A stretch of 64,000 nt of DNA from Streptomyces spiralis (lineage in GTDB: Bacteria > Actinomycetota > Actinomycetes > Streptomycetales > Streptomycetaceae), in NCBI RefSeq assembly GCF_014654675.1, contig NZ_BNBC01000021.1, positions 1 to 64,000 on the forward strand. Direction: 5' to 3'. The position numbers and the translations under genes were made by a program. The notes beneath the pieces were generated by a model, which did not search any database, was not told the origin of the DNA, and saw nothing but the letters and a program-made list of their open reading frames with translations. This document shows positions 49,554 through 60,144 of the stretch, piece after piece (the first letter of the stretch is position 1; each line of letters begins with the position of its first letter).

Positions 49554-50938
49554 TGCGTCCGCCACTTCCTCTCCGCAATCGCCGGATCCCTCTCCGGACC
49601 CTCCGCGCCGAGCAGCTCCCTCAGCCGCTCCCATCCCCGTTCCGCCACGAACGCGTCCGGGCCCCAGCGCAGTGCCGGTACCGTCCGCACCAGCCCCGAA
49701 GCGTCCCGTTCCAGCACCCGCACCTCGGCGATCCGCCGCCGCCCGGAGCGGTCCCGCACGAGGTGCACCACCACCGACAGCGCCGCGGCCAACTGGCTGT
49801 GCAGCGCGGCCCGGTCCAGCCCGGCGGCCGTGCCCAGCGCCTCCAGCCGGGCCGGCACGTCCGCGGCCGCGTTCGCGTGCACCGTGCCGCAGCCGCCCTC
49901 GTGCCCCGTGTTCAGCGCGGCCAGAAGATGGACCACCTCGGCACCGCGCACCTCGCCCACGACCAGCCGGTCCGGCCGCATCCGCAGCGCCTGCCGCACC
50001 AGGTCCTCGAGGGTGACGAGGCCCGCGCCCTCCTGGTTGGCGGGTCTGGTCTCGAGGCGGACGACGTGCGGATGGTCGGGGCGCAGCTCCGCCGAGTCCT
50101 CGGCGAGCACGATCCGCTCTCCCGGCCCGACCAGGCCGAGCAGCGCGCTGAGCAGTGTGGTCTTGCCGCTGCCGGTGCCACCGCTGATGAGGAAGGACAG
50201 CCGCGCCCGCACCAGTGCCCGCAGCACGCGGTCCCCGCCCGGCGGCACCGTGCCCGCCGCCACCAGTTCGCCGAGCGTGAACGCGCGCGGCCGTACGACG
50301 CGCAGGGACAGGCAGGTGCAGCCGACGGCGACCGGGGGCAGCACGGCGTGCAGCCGGGTGCCGTCGGGCAGGCGGGCGTCGACCCAGGGCCGGGCGTCGT
50401 CCAGGCGCCGTCCGGCCACGGCGGCCAGGCGCTGCGCGAGGCGTCGTACGGCCGCCGCGTCGGGGAAGGCGACGGCGGCCCGCTCCAGTCCGCCTCCACG
50501 GTCGACCCAGACCCGGTCCGGGGCCGACACCAGGACGTCGGTCACCGAGGGATCGGCGAGCAGCGGCTCCAACGGGCCGCTGCCGATCAGCTCGGACCGC
50601 AACCGCTCGGCCGCCCCGAGCACTTCCGCGTCCCCGAGCACCCGGCCCTGCTCCCGCAGCGCCTGGGCCACACGCGCGGGCGTCGGCTCGGCCCCGCTCT
50701 CGGCGAGCCACCGCCGCACACGGTCCAGCAGCTGCGCGGACATATCGGAGTCCCCGGGCCCCTGGCCGTACCCGAAGCCCTCGGCACGCGCCTGCCCATC
50801 CACATCCTTCAACCCGTCAGCGCTCCCGACCCCACCGACAGGACCGGCCCCGTCCGCACGGCCGGACCCGTCCGTGGCGCCCGTCGACGCGCCCCGAACC
50901 CCCGTCCGTCCCCGCCGGGGATCGACCACCGGCCTCAT
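49550..50938 (-). CDS. TadA/CpaF-type secretion ATPase
   Basis: A 462-aa motor ATPase. The N-terminal 65 residues are Gly/Asp-rich and variable. The core has Walker A ISGGTGSGKTTLL, an Asp box (RIVLAEDSAELRPDHP) and the Walker B region MRPDRLVVGEVRGAEVVHLL, with HEGGCGTVHAN after it. It powers assembly of the Flp-like structure. ATGA overlaps link it to the genes on both sides. Confidence 0.93.
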   Translation of the reverse strand: MRPVVDPRRGRTGVRGASTGATDGSGRADGAGPVGGVGSADGLKDVDGQARAEGFGYGQGPGDSDMSAQLLDRVRRWLAESGAEPTPARVAQALREQGRVLGDAEVLGAAERLRSELIGSGPLEPLLADPSVTDVLVSAPDRVWVDRGGGLERAAVAFPDAAAVRRLAQRLAAVAGRRLDDARPWVDARLPDGTRLHAVLPPVAVGCTCLSLRVVRPRAFTLGELVAAGTVPPGGDRVLRALVRARLSFLISGGTGSGKTTLLSALLGLVGPGERIVLAEDSAELRPDHPHVVRLETRPANQEGAGLVTLEDLVRQALRMRPDRLVVGEVRGAEVVHLLAALNTGHEGGCGTVHANAAADVPARLEALGTAAGLDRAALHSQLAAALSVVVHLVRDRSGRRRIAEVRVLERDASGLVRTVPALRWGPDAFVAERGWERLRELLGAEGPERDPAIAERKWRTQ

Positions 50939-52038
50939 GCGGCACCCGCCTCGATCAGGGCCCGCTCCCAGAAGGCCGTGCAGAACCGGGCCAGCGGGCC
51001 GCGCGCGTTCCCGCCGGGCGGTGTCCTGCCCTCGCCGGGCCGTCGCAGCCCGGACTCCACGGGCACCTCGCCCACCAGCGGCAACCCGAGCAGCCTGGCC
51101 ACCTCGCGGTCGTCGAGGCCGGGCGCGTAGGGCCCCCGTACCGCCACCCGCAGGTCGCGCAGGACCATGCCGACGGCGGAGGCCACGCGTGTGGCGGCGG
51201 CCACGGCCCGCAGCTCGGCGGGGACCACGAGCAGGCCGACGTCGATCTGGGCCAGGGCCTCGGCGACGCCCTCGTCCACACGGCGGGGCAGGTCGACGAC
51301 CACGGCGCCGCCGCGCCGCCGGGCGGCGGCCAGCACCGCCCGGACGGCCTGCGCCGGGACGGCGACGCAGTCGCCACGGTCCCAGCTGAGCACTCGCAAC
51401 GAATGCAGTTCCGGCAGCGACTCCTCCAGGGCGCCACCACCGACCCGCCCGCGCGAGGCGGCGAACGCCGGCCAGCGCAACCCCTCGGCCGCCTCCCCGC
51501 CCAGCAGCACATCGAGCCCGCCGCCCAGCGGATCGGCGTCCACGAGCAGGGTGCGCAGGCCTTCCCGCGCGGCGGTGACGGCGAGCGCGCAGGCGAGCGT
51601 GGACGCGCCGGCTCCACCCCGGCCGCCGATGACGCCGACGGTGAGTGCGGGCCGGCCGACGCCCTCGGCGACGTCGGCGATCCGGTCGACCAGCCATTGC
51701 TCGCCGTCGGGCAGCACCAGCACATGGTCGGCACCGATCTCGACGGCACGCCGCCAGACCCCGGAGTCGTCCTGGTCGCGGCCGACCAGCACCACTCCGC
51801 GCCTGCGCGCGGCCCCGCGCACCCGCCGGGCGGCGTCGTCCCCCACCAGCACCAGCGGCGCGGCCTCCCAGGTCCCTCTGCGCTCGGGCACCCCGTGATG
51901 GACCTCGGGTGTGGCGCCCGCCGCCGCGCACAGGCGCAGCAGGTCGTCGAGGAGTTCGGCGTCCTCGGTGACGATCAGCGGTCCGCCCTGTCGCCCTCCG
52001 GTACCGGGCGGCGGATCGTGTGTGACGGTTCCGGTCAC
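50935..52038 (-). CDS. CpaE/Ssd-like septum-site-determining ATPase
   Basis: A 367-aa MinD/ParA-fold protein. The N-terminal receiver-like domain (residues 20-120) is followed by a deviant Walker A, VIGGRGGAGASTLA, and the DADPLGGGLDVLLGG segment. It corresponds to mycobacterial Rv3660c (Ssd) and CpaE, which place Tad systems or septa. The GTG start has GGGGGA upstream. It is first in the seven-gene cluster; the 6C RNA lies about 410 bases upstream in the same orientation. Confidence 0.9.
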   Translation of the reverse strand: MTGTVTHDPPPGTGGRQGGPLIVTEDAELLDDLLRLCAAAGATPEVHHGVPERRGTWEAAPLVLVGDDAARRVRGAARRRGVVLVGRDQDDSGVWRRAVEIGADHVLVLPDGEQWLVDRIADVAEGVGRPALTVGVIGGRGGAGASTLACALAVTAAREGLRTLLVDADPLGGGLDVLLGGEAAEGLRWPAFAASRGRVGGGALEESLPELHSLRVLSWDRGDCVAVPAQAVRAVLAAARRRGGAVVVDLPRRVDEGVAEALAQIDVGLLVVPAELRAVAAATRVASAVGMVLRDLRVAVRGPYAPGLDDREVARLLGLPLVGEVPVESGLRRPGEGRTPPGGNARGPLARFCTAFWERALIEAGAA

Positions 52039-52449
52039 GGGTGGGTCCCCCTTCGCTGGATCACTCGCGCGGCCCCCGCGGCCGCGCGAATCCCGAACAT
52101 GTGAAGAACCGGCAACCGGCCTTCATATGGACGGCCGATACGAACCGGCCATACGCGCCCGACAAACGGAACCGGCCATGAACTCGCCCCGAGCGGTGCG
52201 CGCAGGAATCACGGTGCAGCGAACCGGGAAATGATGTGGATCTTGGTCGAAATCTGTGGACAACTCAGCCGTTGTGAAAATGGCCGTCACCCAAACCGGT
52301 GACCCCTGTGCTGGTTCTCGTGCGACTGCCGCAGCGCAGCCCCGCGACTACTCACCGTGATGGACCGCGGGCAGGCCGCGGAGGGCATGCGGAACGGCAG
52401 GTGTGGCACCACGAGGGTGCGGAGAAGGGGAAAACCCACCCGGACATGC
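52039..52449. other. 411-bp region between the Ssd gene and the 6C RNA
   Basis: No gene is supported. It contains a perfect Streptomyces DnaA box (TGTGGACAA, 52255-52263), a weaker one nearby (TGTGGATCT, 52236), and a GTCACC-N6-GGTGAC hairpin at about 52288. The Ssd promoter probably lies here. Confidence 0.5.
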
Positions 52450-52520
52450 GACGACCCCCGCCGGGGGGGAGAGCGGGGGTCGTCTCCACGGCCGACTCGG
52501 GGGGGGAGGAGTCGGACCGG
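52450..52520 (-). ncRNA. 6C RNA (actinobacterial small RNA with two C-loop hairpins)
   Basis: On the minus strand there are two adjacent hairpins with C-rich loops, the definition of 6C RNA. The first stem is CCGACTC with GAGTCGG (52492-52515); its loop has eight C. The second is a 12-bp stem GACGACCCCCGC (52450-52484) with seven C in the loop, and doubles as terminator. The position matches Mycobacterium tuberculosis B11, the 6C RNA between the Ssd (Rv3660c) and HAD (Rv3661) genes. The 5' end is not defined and may extend toward 52530. C-loops suggest pairing with G-rich ribosome sites. Confidence 0.88.
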
Positions 52521-52618
52521 GTTAGCACGGTCGCGAACGATCCGTGACTTCCATGGTGTACCCGAGAGGCCTCTCAGGCAAACCCACGCGCCCACCTTAC
52601 GCCGAATGGGCTGCCCCT

Positions 52619-53452
52619 ATGCTCAGGGACGTGGAAAACCACTCCTTGCCCCGCACGGCGGCCTTCTTTGATCTGGACAAGACGGTCATTGCGAAGTCGA
52701 GCACGCTCACGTTCAGCAAGTCGTTCTACCAAGGCGGGCTGATCAACCGCAGGGCTGTCTTGCGTACCGCGTATGCCCAGTTCGTCTTCCTCGCCGGCGG
52801 CGCCGACCACGATCAGATGGAGCGCATGCGCGCCTACCTCTCCGCGCTGTGCCGCGGCTGGAACGTGCGGCAGGTCAAGGAGATCGTCGCCGAGACGCTG
52901 CACGACCTGATCGACCCGATCATCTACGACGAGGCCGCCTCGCTCATCGAGGAGCATCACAGCGCCGGGCGGGACGTGGTCATCGTGTCCACGTCGGGCG
53001 CGGAGGTGGTCGAGCCGATCGGGGAGCTGCTGGGCGCGGACCGGGTGGTGGCCACCCGGATGGTGGTGGGCGAGGACGGCTGCTTCACCGGTGAGGTGGA
53101 GTACTACGCCTACGGCCCGACGAAGGCGGAGGCGGTGCGCGAGCTGGCCGCGTCCGAGGGCTACGACCTCGACCGCTGCTACGCCTACAGCGACTCGGTC
53201 ACCGACGTTCCGATGCTGGAGTCGGTGGGGAACCCGCACGCCGTGAACCCGGACCGTGCGCTGCGCCGGGAGGCCGTCGCGCGCGGGTGGCCGGTCCTCG
53301 ACTTCCACCGTCCGGTACGGCTCAAGCAGCGACTGCCCGGGTTCTCCGTGCCGCCGCGTCCCGCCCTGGTCGCGGCGGCTGCCGTGGGAGCGGCCATGGC
53401 CACCGCGGGACTCGTCTGGTACGCGAGCCGGCGCCGGGGCACGGCCGGCTGA
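52619..53452 (+). CDS. HAD-IB family phosphatase with C-terminal membrane helix
   Basis: A 277-aa HAD hydrolase of the SerB-like IB group. Motif I is FFDLDKTVIAKSS, motif II VIVSTSG, and motif III with the Lys/Asp pair is YGPTKAEAVREL and YAYSDSVTDVPML. A C-terminal hydrophobic segment, ALVAAAAVGAAMATAGLVWY, anchors it. The homologue in mycobacteria is Rv3661. The substrate is unknown, possibly phosphoserine or a lipid phosphate. The ATG at 52619 or the GTG at 52631 may be used. TATGCT at 52617-52622 could be a -10 giving a leaderless start at 52631. Confidence 0.88.
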   Translation: MLRDVENHSLPRTAAFFDLDKTVIAKSSTLTFSKSFYQGGLINRRAVLRTAYAQFVFLAGGADHDQMERMRAYLSALCRGWNVRQVKEIVAETLHDLIDPIIYDEAASLIEEHHSAGRDVVIVSTSGAEVVEPIGELLGADRVVATRMVVGEDGCFTGEVEYYAYGPTKAEAVRELAASEGYDLDRCYAYSDSVTDVPMLESVGNPHAVNPDRALRREAVARGWPVLDFHRPVRLKQRLPGFSVPPRPALVAAAAVGAAMATAGLVWYASRRRGTAG

Positions 53453-53851
53453 ACCCCGGTTGCCGGGGGTCGCCCGTCGGGCTCGCGCGGGAAATTACGT
53501 CCGGCATCCCGGCGCTTTTATGTCCTGTTTGAACCTAAAAGTAAAGAAGTGCGGGCAGGGGTTCCGCTTGCCCCCCGCTTGCAGTACAAAGGACTCAGTG
53601 GCCCGCGAGACCGAAGGACATCCGAGAGGATCACCTTTAAAACGCATTCGGCCCCACGGACCCCGCATGAACACCGGGCACCCACGCGACGTCGACCCGT
53701 CGATTACGGGCCAGCCGCACCAGGTGACGGGCAAAGATCCCGACCTGATGGGCGACATATCGAGGACGCTTGGTAACTCGGTGCTCATGCCAGCGGCGGT
53801 ACGAGATCTCGTACCGCCGCAACTCTGTGCCCGTCGCCTTGGAGGCGGCCG
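53453..53851. other. 399-bp region between the HAD and Fic-like genes
   Basis: No recognised gene is present. It is less GC-rich near 53500-53540 and 53630-53640. An open frame from GTG 53597 contains a TTA codon and an SD-like AGAGGATC, but runs antisense into the Fic-like gene; I do not recognise its product. A 28-base perfect palindrome lies at 53793. Confidence 0.45.
53793..53820. repeat. 28-base perfect palindrome
   Basis: GCGGCGGTACGAGA is followed directly by its reverse complement, with no spacer, 32 bases after the end of the Fic-like gene (53852) and 340 after the HAD gene. It could act as a bidirectional terminator or be a cruciform or regulator site. The absence of a spacer is unusual for a terminator. 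Confidence 0.85.
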
Positions 53852-54676
53852 TCACGCGGCCCCGCGCTGCAGCGCCTCGCACACCGCCGTCGACTCGCGT
53901 ACGCCCAGCTCGACGGCCTTGGCGCAGTGGCCGATCCAGGCCGCCATGCCCTCCGGAGTGCCGGAGACATAGCCGTCCAGGGCCGCCAGATAGGCCGCGC
54001 GGCCCAGTTCGGCGTGGCCGACCTCGGCCGGGCAGACCGACTTCGGGTCCAGGCCGCTGGCGATCAGGACGATGCGCTCGGCCGCCCGCGCCACCAGGCC
54101 GTTGTGGGAGACGAAGGGGCGTAGCGCCAGCAGTTCGCCGTGCACGACGGCCGCGGTGACCAGGGCGGGCGCGGAAGTGCCCGCGACGATCAGCTCGGAC
54201 AGGCCCTCCAGCCGCCCGGAGACCTCGGCCGCCCGGGGCAGCGGCAGCTCGATCAGCGGCTCATGGACGTCCTCACCCTCCTGACGCGGCCGCCCGACGG
54301 TGTCCTCCGTGCCGGCGGCGGCCACCAGGTGCAGCCGCGCCAGGACCCGCAGCGGCGACTGCCGCCAGATGGACAGCAGCTGACCGGCCTCGGCCGTCAG
54401 CCGCAGGGCCGCGCCCAGCACGCGTGCCTCGTCGTCGCCGCTGAAGTCGGTGCGCCGGCGCACCTCCTCCAGGGCCCAGTCCGCCCCGGACAGCGCCGCG
54501 GAACCGCGCGCACCGCGCAGCGCCGCCTCGGAGGTGATCGCGTTGCTCCGGCGCCGCATGATCCGGTGCCCGTAGACCCGGTCCACGGCCTTGCGCACGG
54601 ACTCCACGGACTCGGCCACACCGGGCAGCGCGCCCAGGGCCGCGAGCGGATCGGCGGTCGCGCCTTGCGTACTCAT
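53852..54676 (-). CDS. Fic/DOC-fold protein with altered catalytic motif
   Basis: A 274-aa protein. The Fic fold is suggested by ELLALRPFVSHNGLVARAAE, which aligns with the Fic motif HPFxxGNGRxxR: Arg replaces the catalytic His, the GNG is HNG, and only the later Arg remains. Without the His it should not transfer AMP. The usual inhibitory helix motif (S/T)xxxE(G/N) is not visible either. It may bind a nucleotide or act as a scaffold. It is divergent from a CooC-like ATPase, with 100 bases between starts. Confidence 0.75.
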   Translation of the reverse strand: MSTQGATADPLAALGALPGVAESVESVRKAVDRVYGHRIMRRRSNAITSEAALRGARGSAALSGADWALEEVRRRTDFSGDDEARVLGAALRLTAEAGQLLSIWRQSPLRVLARLHLVAAAGTEDTVGRPRQEGEDVHEPLIELPLPRAAEVSGRLEGLSELIVAGTSAPALVTAAVVHGELLALRPFVSHNGLVARAAERIVLIASGLDPKSVCPAEVGHAELGRAAYLAALDGYVSGTPEGMAAWIGHCAKAVELGVRESTAVCEALQRGAA

Positions 54677-54776
54677 GGGTACGACCCTACGCACCCGAGC
54701 AGCCCGGTCCCCGAAGGAGTGGTCTTCTTCACGCACGGTGCCACGTACAGCTATCGCACCACTACCCTTGGTGAAC

Positions 54777-55757
54777 ATGAAAATTGCTTTCGTCGGGAAG
54801 GGCGGCAGCGGCAAGACCACTCTGTCCTCCCTGTTCATCCGCCATCTCGCGGCGGCCGGGGCGGCCGTCGTCGCGATCGACGCCGACATCAACCAGCATC
54901 TGGGCGCCGCGCTGGGCCTGGAGGAGGCCGAGGCGGCCGCCCTGCCCGCGATGGGCGACCGGCTGACGCTGATCAAGGACTATCTGCGGGGCAGCAATCC
55001 GCGCATCGCCTCCGCGGAGACGATGATCAAGACGACTCCGCCCGGCGAGGGCTCGCGGCTGCTGCGGGTGGGCGAGGACAACCCGCTGTACGAAGCCTGT
55101 GCGCGCGAGGTGGAACTCGAGGGCGGCGCCGTCCGTTTGATGGTCACCGGGCCCTTCACGGACGCCGACCTGGGCGTCGCCTGCTACCACTCCAAGACCG
55201 GTGCGGTGGAGCTGTATCTGAACCACCTGGTGGACGGCCGCGACGAGTACGTCGTGGTGGACATGACGGCGGGTTCGGACTCCTTCGCCTCCGGCATGTT
55301 CACCCGCTTCGACATCACGTTCCTCGTCGCCGAGCCGACCCGGAAGGGGGTCTCCGTCTATCGCCAGTACAAGGAGTACGCCCGCGACTTCGGCGTCGTG
55401 CTGAGGGTCGTCGGCAACAAGGTGCAGGGGCAGGACGACCTCGACTTCCTGCGGGCCGAGGTCGGGGACGACCTGCTCGTGGCCGTCGGGCACTCGGACT
55501 GGGTGCGCGCCATGGAGAAGGGCCGGCCGCCCCGGTTCGAGCTCCTGGAGGACGCCAACCGCCGTGCGCTGCGCACGCTCCAGGTCGCCGCCGACGCCAC
55601 GCACGAGCTGCGCGACTGGCAGCGCTACACACAGCAGATGGTGCACTTCCACCTGAAGAACGCCGCCTCGTGGGGGAACGAGCGGACCGGGGCCGACCTG
55701 GCGGCTCAGGTCGACCCCGGCTTCGTCCTCGGCGAGGGCGTCACCGCCCTCGCCTGA
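54777..55757 (+). CDS. CooC-like P-loop ATPase (SIMIBI class)
   Basis: A 326-aa protein of the MinD/CooC group. Deviant Walker A is FVGKGGSGKTTLSS at residue 5, and the switch-like DADINQHLGAALGL follows. Later come VVDMTAGSDSFASGM and RVVGNKVQGQDD. CooC-like proteins insert metal or move proteins in an ATP-dependent way; the metal is not evident. The ATG at 54777 lies eight bases after TACCCT, suggesting a leaderless transcript. It is divergent from the Fic-like gene, so the two may share regulation. No dehydrogenase or nickel enzyme is nearby. Confidence 0.85.
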   Translation: MKIAFVGKGGSGKTTLSSLFIRHLAAAGAAVVAIDADINQHLGAALGLEEAEAAALPAMGDRLTLIKDYLRGSNPRIASAETMIKTTPPGEGSRLLRVGEDNPLYEACAREVELEGGAVRLMVTGPFTDADLGVACYHSKTGAVELYLNHLVDGRDEYVVVDMTAGSDSFASGMFTRFDITFLVAEPTRKGVSVYRQYKEYARDFGVVLRVVGNKVQGQDDLDFLRAEVGDDLLVAVGHSDWVRAMEKGRPPRFELLEDANRRALRTLQVAADATHELRDWQRYTQQMVHFHLKNAASWGNERTGADLAAQVDPGFVLGEGVTALA

Positions 55758-55771
55758 CGACCGACACCCCC

Positions 55772-57043
55772 TTAGGACCTCGGCGCCCCGGGCACACCCT
55801 TGGGCGCCGGGGCCGGGTCGGCCGACAGGAAGGACGCCCAGCCCTGCTTGGGGGCCTCGCCGACCTCCAGCGTGCGCAGCTTGGCCAGGGCCCGCGGGTC
55901 CTGGGCGTCGAGCCAGTCGACCAGCTGATGGAAGGAGACGCAGCGCACCTCGGGCTTGTTGCAGACCTCCTTCACGACGTCCTCGACGGCACGCATGTAG
56001 GTGCCGCCGTTCCAGGACTCGAAGTGGTTGCCGATGATCAGTGGTGCGCGGTTGCCGTCGTAGGCCCGGTAGAAGCCCTTGAGCAGACCGTCGCGCATCT
56101 GGTCGCCCCAGTACTCGAACTTGTCGGGGTCGCCCTGCGTCAGCGTCCCCGACTGGTTGACCATGAAGTTGTAGTCCATGGTCAGTTGCTCGAAGGTGTG
56201 CCCGGGGAACGGCACGAGCTGCATGGACAGGTCCCACAGGCCGGCTCTCTTCTTCGGCCACACCTGGTTGTCGACGCCGCTGCTGTCGTAGCGGAAGCCG
56301 AGCTCACTCGCCGCCTTCACGAAGTTCTTCTGGCCCTCCAGACAGGGGGTGCGGGCGCCGATGAGTTCCTTGTCGTAGTCGAAGGGCAGCGGGGCCAGGT
56401 TCTCCAGGCCGCTGTTGGTCTTCCAGGTCTTCACGAAGCCCTTGGCCTGGGCGATCTCGCTCTTCCACTCGTCGACCGACCACTGGCCGACCCCGCCGTT
56501 CGGGCCGCAGAAGTGGCCGTTGAAGTGGGTGCCGATCTCGTTGCCCTCCAGCCACGCCAGGCGGACCTGCTGTGCGGTGTCGGCGATGCCCTGCGCGTCG
56601 TTGAAGCCGATCTCCGAGCTGCCCGGCGCGTGCTGCGGGGGCTCGTACAGGTCGCGCTTGTCCTTGGGCAGCATGTAGACGCCGCTGAGGAAGAACGTCA
56701 TCGTCGCGTTGTTGGCCTTCGCCACCTTGCGGAAGTGGGAGAAGAGCTTCTGCCTGTCCTCGCCGGCGCCGTCCCAGGAGAACACGACGAACTGCGGGGG
56801 CTTCTCACCCGCTCTCAGCCGCTCCGGCCGGGGCAGGTGCGGCTGGGCCCCGGTGTACGCGGTGGATCCGTCCCCGATCAGGCGGACGACGCTCCCGGGC
56901 GGCTGCTGCACGGCTTTGGGAGCACCGTGCGCGCCCTGCGGGCCCGGTGAGGGACCGTCGGTGTCGCTCACGCACCCGGCGAGCGACGAGGCGCAGGCCG
57001 CGGCGGCTACGACGCTCGCGGCGATCCTCTGGATGGCGGCCAT
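55772..57043 (-). CDS. secreted polysaccharide-deacetylase-like lipoprotein
   Basis: A 423-aa protein. The signal ends in SSLAGC, a lipobox. The catalytic fold resembles NodB deacetylases: VVFSWDGAGE (TFDDG-like), GTHFNGHFCG giving the His-x3-His metal pair, and GARTPCL as the RxP motif. The C-terminal half contains FESWNGGTYMRAVEDVVKEV. It may deacetylate cell-wall or secreted glycans, but the motif I change makes activity uncertain. AAGGTGGG precedes the ATG. It is convergent with the CooC-like gene, 14 bases apart. Confidence 0.82.
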   Translation of the reverse strand: MAAIQRIAASVVAAAACASSLAGCVSDTDGPSPGPQGAHGAPKAVQQPPGSVVRLIGDGSTAYTGAQPHLPRPERLRAGEKPPQFVVFSWDGAGEDRQKLFSHFRKVAKANNATMTFFLSGVYMLPKDKRDLYEPPQHAPGSSEIGFNDAQGIADTAQQVRLAWLEGNEIGTHFNGHFCGPNGGVGQWSVDEWKSEIAQAKGFVKTWKTNSGLENLAPLPFDYDKELIGARTPCLEGQKNFVKAASELGFRYDSSGVDNQVWPKKRAGLWDLSMQLVPFPGHTFEQLTMDYNFMVNQSGTLTQGDPDKFEYWGDQMRDGLLKGFYRAYDGNRAPLIIGNHFESWNGGTYMRAVEDVVKEVCNKPEVRCVSFHQLVDWLDAQDPRALAKLRTLEVGEAPKQGWASFLSADPAPAPKGVPGAPRS

Positions 57044-57317
57044 GTTCGGCCCACCTTCTTCCTTCTCTCGTCCAACGCCGAGGCGGCGTGTGCTGGTGAG
57101 GTGCCGGGCATTCCGGCAGCGCCGCCAAGGTCGCACGAGGGCGAGAAGGAATTAGTACGACAAGCCGATAAAAGACCAAATTCACCCATCGAGATGATTA
57201 ACTGCCCCGTTTGCTCCGAAAATCCATGTGCGGGCTTTACGTTGCATTACGATTGCTTTACTCAGCATTGGTTCAGCTGATCCGGAGAAGACCAGAGATC
57301 CGGAGGAGACCGGATAC

Positions 57318-59894
<2,577 letters not shown>

Positions 59895-59914
59895 GGCGAT
59901 CCGAGCACGGTCCT

Positions 59915-59948
59915 GCGGGCTGCCACCGGCTGAACCGGGGCAGCCCGC
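59915..59948 (+). terminator. terminator of the SulP-carbonic anhydrase gene
   Basis: GCGGGCTGCC pairs perfectly with GGCAGCCCGC around a 14-base loop, 20 bases after the stop. Confidence 0.6.
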
Positions 59949-60043
59949 CGTCCGTGGGAACGGATGACACCGGCGCCCGGCGCGAGCGGCGCAGGCAGCT
60001 CGGACAGCGCAGGCAGCCCGAGCAGGAGGGCGAAGGTTCGACA

Positions 60044-60059
60044 ACAGGTCTAAACCAAT
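60044..60059 (+). promoter_or_regulatory. candidate DasR (dre) operator of acsA
   Basis: ACAGGTCTAAACCAAT matches the remembered DasR consensus ACTGGTCTAGACCAAT at 14 of 16 positions, including all central CTA and flanking CCA bases. It lies 85 bases before the acsA start. DasR is the GlcNAc-responsive repressor, so GlcNAc breakdown, which releases acetate, could induce acetyl-CoA synthetase. Confidence 0.6.
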
Positions 60060-60144
60060 TTCCCGTCGGCCCTTGTCAGCGGGCCCCCGGGTCTGATGAG
60101 CTGTGGCCTGGGACACAACGGACACCCTGAGAAAGGGAGATGTC

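Noticed and set aside
52555..52580. CTCTCAGGCAAA resembling part of a glycine riboswitch
   Set aside because: Only the short second half of the motif is present; the matching first half and paired aptamer are missing, and the downstream gene is a HAD phosphatase.
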